NCBI GenBank assembly: GCA_910586405.1
Contig: CAJUII010000022.1
Location: 1 to 37,550 of the forward strand
Direction: 5' to 3'
From: an uncultured Lachnospiraceae bacterium
GTDB taxonomy: Bacteria > Bacillota > Clostridia > Lachnospirales > Lachnospiraceae
DNA length: 37,550 nt
In this document: positions 32,526 through 37,550 of the stretch, one piece after another
Layout of the letters: each line of letters begins with the position of its first letter
How positions within the stretch are numbered: position 1 is the stretch's first letter
Program-made: the position numbers and the translations under genes
Notes under the pieces: model-generated
Databases searched by the model: none
The model's input: the letters and a program-made list of their open reading frames with translations, nothing else
What the model was told of the DNA's origin: nothing

Positions 32526-33311
32526 CTACGACTGCGCCACAGCTTCAACCTTCTCGCTCTCCACCGTCTCAGAGACAACGCTAGCCGCTTTTTCTGTATT
32601 ATCAACCATGTCTACAATCTTGCCATCCACAATTCGAATAATCTTATCTGCAAAGCTGGCAAGTGTGTTGTCATGTGTAACCATAATGAGCGTCCGCTTC
32701 TGCTCGCGAACGACATTCTGCATCAGACTCATAATCTCCCGCGATGTGTTGGAATCAAGATTTCCTGTCGGCTCATCCGCAAAGATAATCTCTGGATTAA
32801 CCACAAGCGCCCTAGCGACACCGACTCTCTGCTGCTGTCCGCCAGACATCTGATTGGGTCTGTGATCCCAGTATTTGTCTAGTCCTACCATATGTACCAT
32901 CTTCTTTGCCCGCTTTATGCGCTCTCTCTTGGACACACCCTGAAATGTCAGCGGAAGCGCTACATTCTCCACTGCATTCATCGTTCCCATCAAATTAAAC
33001 GACTGGAAGATAAATCCAATATGCTCCCGCCGGAACCGGACAAGCTGATTTTCATTTTTTCTCTCCATATGCTCACCGACAATGACAATCTCACCCTTTG
33101 TCGGTTTTTCCAGACCTGCAAGCATATTGAGCAACGTCGATTTGCCTGATCCTGAAGTTCCCACAATGGCACAAAACTCACCGCGATTAATGCTAAAGCT
33201 CACTCCGTTCAACGCACGCACTCTGTTCTCACCGATGCGGTACACTTTATACAAATCCTTCACCACGATGACCGGTTTTGTTTTTTCCTTTCCCTTTTCT
33301 ACCCCAGACAT
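32526..33311 (-). CDS. MacB/LolD-type ABC transporter ATP-binding protein
   Basis: A 261-residue ATPase with Walker A GTSGSGKST near 52-60, the Q-loop FIFQSF near 98, signature SGGQQQR near 156 and Walker B IIFADEPTGNLD near 174-185, typical of the MacB/LolD family. The C-terminal extension of about 30 residues is rich in Val, Glu and Ala. Start ATG 33311 with AGGGGGCG directly upstream; a longer frame to 33374 would run through the leader hairpin. First gene of an operon with the CARDB-like protein and the permease. Confidence 0.94.
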   Translation of the reverse strand: MSGVEKGKEKTKPVIVVKDLYKVYRIGENRVRALNGVSFSINRGEFCAIVGTSGSGKSTLLNMLAGLEKPTKGEIVIVGEHMERKNENQLVRFRREHIGFIFQSFNLMGTMNAVENVALPLTFQGVSKRERIKRAKKMVHMVGLDKYWDHRPNQMSGGQQQRVGVARALVVNPEIIFADEPTGNLDSNTSREIMSLMQNVVREQKRTLIMVTHDNTLASFADKIIRIVDGKIVDMVDNTEKAASVVSETVESEKVEAVAQS

Positions 33312-33330
33312 TTTCGCCCCCTGTATTGGC

Positions 33331-33355
33331 GAGTGCCTCCTATACACAGGCACTC
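33331..33355. other. Hairpin in the leader of the ABC operon
   Basis: Perfect 8-base arms GAGTGCCT and AGGCACTC with a 9-base loop, about 20 bases before the ATPase start codon. It would form on the transcript close to the ribosome site and could affect translation. There is no T run. Confidence 0.5.
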
Positions 33356-33434
33356 CATAATCATTTGTCAACATTTACACCAAACGCAGAACTGTGTTAT
33401 TTGAATTAATACAGTTCATACGATTTCCATTGAA

Positions 33435-33463
33435 ATCATAGCACACATTATCTAAAGTTGCAA
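33435..33463 (-). promoter_or_regulatory. Promoter of the ABC operon
   Basis: On the minus strand TTGCAA (33463-33458), a 17-base spacer and TATGAT (33440-33435) preceded by TGC (extended -10). A small palindrome GATTTC/GAAATC (33422-33437) overlaps the end of the -10 and the predicted start site, a possible operator. Confidence 0.7.
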
Positions 33464-33495
33464 CCTAAATGTAGAAAATTATGATTTAAAAAGCA

Positions 33496-33522
33496 AGGGA
33501 TAAGACGCTTAATCTTATCCCT
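33496..33522 (-). terminator. Terminator after the SH3-like gene
   Basis: Ten-base perfect arms AGGGATAAGA and TCTTATCCCT with a 7-base loop, followed on the minus strand by a T-rich run (TGCTTTTT). It ends the leucine-rich-repeat/SH3 transcript just before the promoter of the ABC operon. Confidence 0.85.
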
Positions 33523-33537
33523 GTTTTAGCCTATAGC

Positions 33538-34527
33538 TCAATACTCATAGTCCACATACTCTGTGTCCTTGCGGAGTTTGCCGTGTACAATATTATTTCT
33601 GTATGCCTTGTCGTCATCACTCTGGTACTTTATACCTTTCCTGAAATCAGACATAATATCCCGCTCATCATCCAAAAGAGAGCTTGCAGTCTCTGTCTCC
33701 ACGATGGCGATGCTGGCTACCTGTGTGACTGGAGCATACGCAAATTCGCTGAACTCTGTCCAGTAGTTATTCATATGCTCATAAGAATCCGTGTACTCCA
33801 CATCATAAGGATAAATCTCAACAATCTTGTCATATCCAGTCTTAAACTGGAAGATCGCAAGCTGCCCTTTCAGCTCTATCGGATTGGGGAACTGATAATA
33901 CACAACCCGAGAAGCCCCTGATACCGGCGGCGGTGTCGGTACTGGCGCCGCTGACGGAGACCACTGCGATGTGTACTCATACTTTGTCACATTCAAATCA
34001 ATATCCCTTTTAATCTGATCCTCATAGAGCATCTTAAAAGAGACGCCCAGCTCATCATTAATCTTGGCATAGAGCATTACCTTCTTGCCGACATAGCTGT
34101 TGTAGATGTCTTTTTTGATCACTTTCTGTTTGTTCAATGTGAGATAGACAAACTCATATCCCAGCTCTGCCGCTGTCCGCTGCGCATCTGCAACCTGTTT
34201 ATCGCCGTTCTTGATGCCGATTGCCCCGGCTGAAGTGACCGAATCCATCTTGACATAGGCAATCACCCCAAGATTAATCCTGTACCATCCATTCGAGTAC
34301 ATACCGACAACACGCACCGGAACATTAGCACCGATCGTCGTAAGAACCGTTGATTCATAATCCGGCTCTGCGTACACGACACAATTCTCTTTGGTGTAGT
34401 ACACATCCTGCATTGCCGTGTAGGTAGGTCCCTTCGCGTAGACCACCCTGTCTGTCTGTACAGATGTAAACAATACTGCGGCTGCCATCATAACCGCTGC
34501 GGCTTTTTTCCTAAAACTCCTTCGCAT
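33538..34527 (-). CDS. Secreted protein with bacterial SH3-like domain
   Basis: A 329-residue protein with a signal peptide (about 1-31, VVYA-KG), an SH3-like domain about 40-98 (CVVYAEPDYESTVLTTIGANVPVRV and GWYRINLGVIAYVK patterns, usual for cell-wall targeting), a middle region about 105-190, a Pro-rich linker near 193-205, and a C-terminal region that I cannot assign. SH3-like domains of this type bind peptidoglycan peptides. AGGAGG lies 7 bases before the ATG. It follows the second leucine-rich-repeat gene by 17 bases and ends in a strong terminator. Confidence 0.85.
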   Translation of the reverse strand: MRRSFRKKAAAVMMAAAVLFTSVQTDRVVYAKGPTYTAMQDVYYTKENCVVYAEPDYESTVLTTIGANVPVRVVGMYSNGWYRINLGVIAYVKMDSVTSAGAIGIKNGDKQVADAQRTAAELGYEFVYLTLNKQKVIKKDIYNSYVGKKVMLYAKINDELGVSFKMLYEDQIKRDIDLNVTKYEYTSQWSPSAAPVPTPPPVSGASRVVYYQFPNPIELKGQLAIFQFKTGYDKIVEIYPYDVEYTDSYEHMNNYWTEFSEFAYAPVTQVASIAIVETETASSLLDDERDIMSDFRKGIKYQSDDDKAYRNNIVHGKLRKDTEYVDYEY

Positions 34528-34544
34528 CCATCCACCTCCTGCGG

Positions 34545-35993
34545 TTAATAATTGTTAATTTTCACAGTTGATTCAAACGAATCTGCCTGGTAAGAACTTT
34601 TTGCATTGACTGTCACTTCCGTAAAAGTACAGCCTGCAAAGGCAGATGTGCCAATGCTGAGCGTATTCTTTGGTATTGTCACACTGGCAAGCGCCGTACA
34701 GTCATTAAATGCACTGTCACCGATACTAATCACCGATTTCGGGAATGTCACTTCCGTTATACCTGTGCAGCCGCTGAATGCACTCTCCGGTATCGCCTCG
34801 ATCCCAGTCTTGATGCTGAGCGTTTTGATACCCACACAGTTTAGGAACGCACTGTCCATCATCGTCCGCATCGTACCAGGAAGCTTCACCTCGGCAATTG
34901 CAGCACACTCTGCAAAGGCACTCTCCCCTATCACTTCCAGCCCGCTTGGCCATTTTGTCAATTCCATCGCCGCGCAGCCGTTAAATGCTTCTTTCTCAAT
35001 TCTTGTCAACGAGGAAGGAAGCTTTGTCAATTCCATCTTTGCACAGTTATTAAATGCCTGTTCTTCAATTATCTCAATATCATTCCCTAACTTGACGGAG
35101 CGAAGTGATTCACACTCATTAAATGCTTTCTTGCCAATCTTTGTAACACCATCAGGTATTGTGATGCGCGTAAGCTTCGAACAACTGTCAAAGATTCCCT
35201 CACCCATCTCGGTCAACTCATTCGGCAGGCTGACATCCACCAGAAGCTCACTGCTCTTAAACACATTGCTTCCAAGTTTCTCAACACTGTCTGGAACTGA
35301 AATCCTGACAAGCGTTTTGGAACTCGCAAATGCCGAATCCTGTATTTCTGTAACCGGCTGCCCGTCAATCTTCTCAGGAATATCAAGTGAGGATGCAGTG
35401 CCGACATACTTCTTTATCGCCACATGGTCTTTATACAACGTATACTCATATTCGCTGTTCTTTTTTTCCTCCGTGGTATTTTCCTCTGTGGAGGGCTCTT
35501 CCACAGAAGATTCCTCTGTCTCTGTCATTTCCTCCGAAGGTTCTTCAAGAAAATACGCATGATCATCATTTCGATTGCCATCCACAGAACCATTCGTTTT
35601 CGGATTGCTTCCCGATGTGCCTGATGATGTATTGGAACTTGATGTGCTGCCCGAATTTGCTGTTGTACCTGAATTGTTTGTATTCCCCTGCGGTTTTGAG
35701 GATTCCTCCGCCTCTCTGGATGCTGCTGCCGCTGATTCATCCTCAAACACCTGCATCGCCTGCGCATAATTGTTCTGAGAGTCCTCAATGATTGATCGTA
35801 TATCAGCCGGAAACTCGCCATCCTCGGCCTGAGTCAGCTCTTCGGTCTCTGTTTCCGTCTCCGTCTCCGAGACAAGCTCTGTCGAGCTTTCCGGCTCCGC
35901 GCCGATCACTCCCGTCTTATTCAGATACATTCCCAGCAGGATTGCAAATGCAACTGTACAACCGCCTACCATTCCCCAAAAAAGTTTTTCCAT
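34545..35993 (-). CDS. Membrane-anchored BspA-type leucine-rich repeat protein
   Basis: A 482-residue surface protein: an N-terminal span (about 5-25), a Glu/Thr/Ser/Asn-rich low-complexity stalk (about 33-185), then about eleven LRR_5 (BspA/TpLRR) repeats of about 23 residues, each with an SAFxxC-like core (for example KAFNEC, EAFNGC, SAFAEC, SAFSGC). BspA-type repeats mediate binding to host or bacterial partners in several species. GGAG lies about 8 bases before the ATG. It lies between another leucine-rich-repeat gene and an SH3-like gene, all in one direction. Confidence 0.9.
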   Translation of the reverse strand: MEKLFWGMVGGCTVAFAILLGMYLNKTGVIGAEPESSTELVSETETETETEELTQAEDGEFPADIRSIIEDSQNNYAQAMQVFEDESAAAASREAEESSKPQGNTNNSGTTANSGSTSSSNTSSGTSGSNPKTNGSVDGNRNDDHAYFLEEPSEEMTETEESSVEEPSTEENTTEEKKNSEYEYTLYKDHVAIKKYVGTASSLDIPEKIDGQPVTEIQDSAFASSKTLVRISVPDSVEKLGSNVFKSSELLVDVSLPNELTEMGEGIFDSCSKLTRITIPDGVTKIGKKAFNECESLRSVKLGNDIEIIEEQAFNNCAKMELTKLPSSLTRIEKEAFNGCAAMELTKWPSGLEVIGESAFAECAAIAEVKLPGTMRTMMDSAFLNCVGIKTLSIKTGIEAIPESAFSGCTGITEVTFPKSVISIGDSAFNDCTALASVTIPKNTLSIGTSAFAGCTFTEVTVNAKSSYQADSFESTVKINNY

Positions 35994-36050
35994 TCTGTCA
36001 TCTCCGGTTACTTTCTCTTTATATCATATAACTATTTCTTAGTTTGGATC

Positions 36051-37550
36051 TTATTTATTAAAATCATCTTCAGAAATCTGTGTGCCGTAGAATGCACCGC
36101 GAACCACGGTCTTCAATCCTTCACATCCCGTCAATCCCGTCAGTGAACTACAGTTGCGGAAAGCCTCAGCACAAATCTGCTCCACAGAAGCTGGAATCGT
36201 CACATCAAGGATCTCTTTGTGCCCTTTAAACACTTCAGCGCCGATCTGCTTCACACCTTCTGGTATTTCGACATGTTCCTCGCTTCCCCTGTATGCTAAC
36301 AATATGCCATCACCCACAATCAGGAAATCGCCATCTTCACTGTCAGAAGTCCCCTCACGCCATTCTTTCAGCCAAGGTGTTCCCTCAAACGCTTTGGTTC
36401 CAATCTCTGTAACTGTATCTGGAATTGTCACCTCTTTCAGATTAAGACAGGACATAAATGCACCGTATTCAATCTCTGTGACACTCTCAGGGAGGACAAT
36501 CGATTTCAAGCCACTCTCAGCGAATGCTAATCGCCCGATCGTTTTCACCGTCTCCTCTATCTCAATTTCTGTCAAATCTTTCTGTTTATAAAATTTCCGC
36601 TGCGCAATGCTGTCTTCCTTATTCAATTCATAACTCACACTGATAGAATTTTCAGTCTGATTCAAATCAGGCTTTGTCTCGGACTCAGTTTCATCATCTT
36701 CTACAAGCTCTGCCGCTGTGCCACTCGGAACACCATAAACGCGTCCCTTGTGATTGTCCATCAGCACGACAGCTTTGCCCGCCACAATGATGGTTTTTCC
36801 AAGTACGTTATCCTTCTCTGGAACATCAAGCGGATGAATATATTTCGCCGCGCTCTCAAACTCAGAGGGATTCTGTTGTGTCTTGTCATCTTCTTCATCA
36901 CGCTCAGTACTGTCTTCATTATCATCTGTAGTTGTCTGATTCTCGGTCGATGCAGAAGTCGTCTCTGTGTCCTCCGTCTCGTCAGCGCGATCTCCTACAT
37001 TTGGCTTTTGTTCCAGTCCAACATTACTGTCCATAAAGTCATCTGGATACTCCTCTGCCTTATAGATTACTTCTATATCATGGTCTTTGCCAAATGTATC
37101 TGCGGTGCTGGACTTACTGGTACAGATTTTGAACTCGGGACTGCCAGAAAATGCCTTTTTGTCAATCGATACAACTGAACTTGGAATTACGACCTGCTTG
37201 AGATTTGCATTGTTTGCAACTGCACGCTCCCCGATTCCTGTCGTTGGCTCCTGTATCACTACATTCTCCACACTTCCCATGCTTGACATTGCCTGTCTAG
37301 GAATGTTGGGGACTTTCGACGAAACCTTTACATTTTTTGTATTCTGGAGATTCCAGAAAGCATAGGTATCAATGTTCTCCACAGTTTCTGGCATCACATA
37401 ATTCTCACCCTCGCGTGCTGGAAGCACCTGATACAGCATCGTCATATTCCCATTATAGACTGCACCATTATAATATGTAAGATACTCATTGTCTTTGTCA
37501 ATTGTAACTTTCGCAAGACTGTCACAGTTGGCAAACACACCTGAGCCCCA
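36051..37550 (-). CDS. BspA-type leucine-rich repeat protein (5' end cut by window edge)
   Basis: The frame is open to the right edge (at least 499 residues; a GTG at 37538 is an internal Val in a repeat). Two blocks of LRR_5 repeats are seen: the upstream block (VFANC, YAFWN, KAFSGS and others) and a C-terminal block of about six (LAFAES, GAFMSC, KAFEGT, EVFKGH, AFRNC, GAFYGT). Between them lies an insert of about 140 residues (roughly 36639-37061): an acidic Thr/Glu/Asp-rich stretch, a small beta-like unit GKTIIVAGKAVVLMDN, and a second acidic stretch. It ends 57 bases before the second leucine-rich-repeat gene. The N-terminus and anchor type are outside the window. Confidence 0.85.
   Translation of the reverse strand, partial: WGSGVFANCDSLAKVTIDKDNEYLTYYNGAVYNGNMTMLYQVLPAREGENYVMPETVENIDTYAFWNLQNTKNVKVSSKVPNIPRQAMSSMGSVENVVIQEPTTGIGERAVANNANLKQVVIPSSVVSIDKKAFSGSPEFKICTSKSSTADTFGKDHDIEVIYKAEEYPDDFMDSNVGLEQKPNVGDRADETEDTETTSASTENQTTTDDNEDSTERDEEDDKTQQNPSEFESAAKYIHPLDVPEKDNVLGKTIIVAGKAVVLMDNHKGRVYGVPSGTAAELVEDDETESETKPDLNQTENSISVSYELNKEDSIAQRKFYKQKDLTEIEIEETVKTIGRLAFAESGLKSIVLPESVTEIEYGAFMSCLNLKEVTIPDTVTEIGTKAFEGTPWLKEWREGTSDSEDGDFLIVGDGILLAYRGSEEHVEIPEGVKQIGAEVFKGHKEILDVTIPASVEQICAEAFRNCSSLTGLTGCEGLKTVVRGAFYGTQISEDDFNK

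Noticed and set aside
34606..35562. Plus-strand open frame of 318 codons
   Set aside because: It lies wholly antisense to the leucine-rich-repeat gene, whose periodic codons keep the opposite frame open. No family similarity and no suitable ribosome site.
35792..35993. Glu/Thr repeat-coding DNA as a CRISPR or tandem repeat array
   Set aside because: The repeats are short in-frame acidic codons of a protein stalk, without regular repeat-spacer structure.

Overview
The window looks like chromosomal DNA from a low-to-mid GC, strictly anaerobic Firmicute, most likely a gut-type Lachnospiraceae (Clostridium cluster XIVa). Pointers are strong AGGAGG-type ribosome sites, Rex, a Clostridia-style nnr-alr-mazF block, BspA-type leucine-rich repeat proteins, and a homocitrate-synthase-like enzyme beside NADP isocitrate dehydrogenase. 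The family assignment is inference from gene content. Almost all genes lie on the minus strand. The exceptions are a small regulator at 10603, an ABC-F gene and an exonuclease gene. I saw no tRNA, rRNA, CRISPR array, transposase or prophage module.

Region 1 (1-10806) is the most interesting. A minus-strand operon starts from a consensus promoter at 10513-10541. It encodes a small YIDPS-motif membrane protein, a fusion of a YidC/Oxa1 insertase domain with a TagB/TagF-like CDP-glycerol glycerophosphotransferase domain, 2-aminoethylphosphonate (AEP) transaminase, PEP mutase with an N-terminal cytidylyltransferase-like domain, a LicC/PntC-like nucleotidyltransferase, phosphonopyruvate decarboxylase, and a membrane sulfatase/LTA-synthase-superfamily protein. 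A GT39/PMT-like membrane glycosyltransferase follows from its own promoter and is cut by the window edge. Together these would make AEP from PEP, activate it as CMP-AEP, and transfer it at the membrane to a surface polymer or lipid. The transfer step by the YidC-TagF fusion is a hypothesis. A divergent Cro/CI-type regulator with a non-standard ATT start, and a perfect palindrome between the -35 and -10 of the operon promoter, suggest local control.

Region 2 (10827-21457) is housekeeping: ftsY (with its acidic segment moved to the C-terminus), ilvA and yitT; corC-like and yebC; nnr, alr and a mazF-type toxin with no antitoxin; then rex and a coiled-coil gene. Rex has a promoter overlapped by a Rex-box-like site. 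Region 3 (21458-24512) holds two plus-strand genes, an ABC-F ATPase and a stand-alone 5'-3' exonuclease, ending in a strong hairpin shared with the convergent icd.

Region 4 (24552-29335) is a probable glutamate-precursor operon: a Re-citrate synthase candidate, a GntR/FCD regulator and icd. Its promoter carries a TTGTATACAA palindrome over the -10. Upstream lie a signal-less subtilisin-like protease and a 62-residue orphan. Region 5 (29414-37550) is a cell-surface block: two BspA-like leucine-rich repeat proteins (the first cut by the window edge) and an SH3-like secreted protein, then, behind a terminator and a new promoter, a MacB-type ABC ATPase, an exported CARDB-like membrane protein and a MacB/FtsX-type permease.
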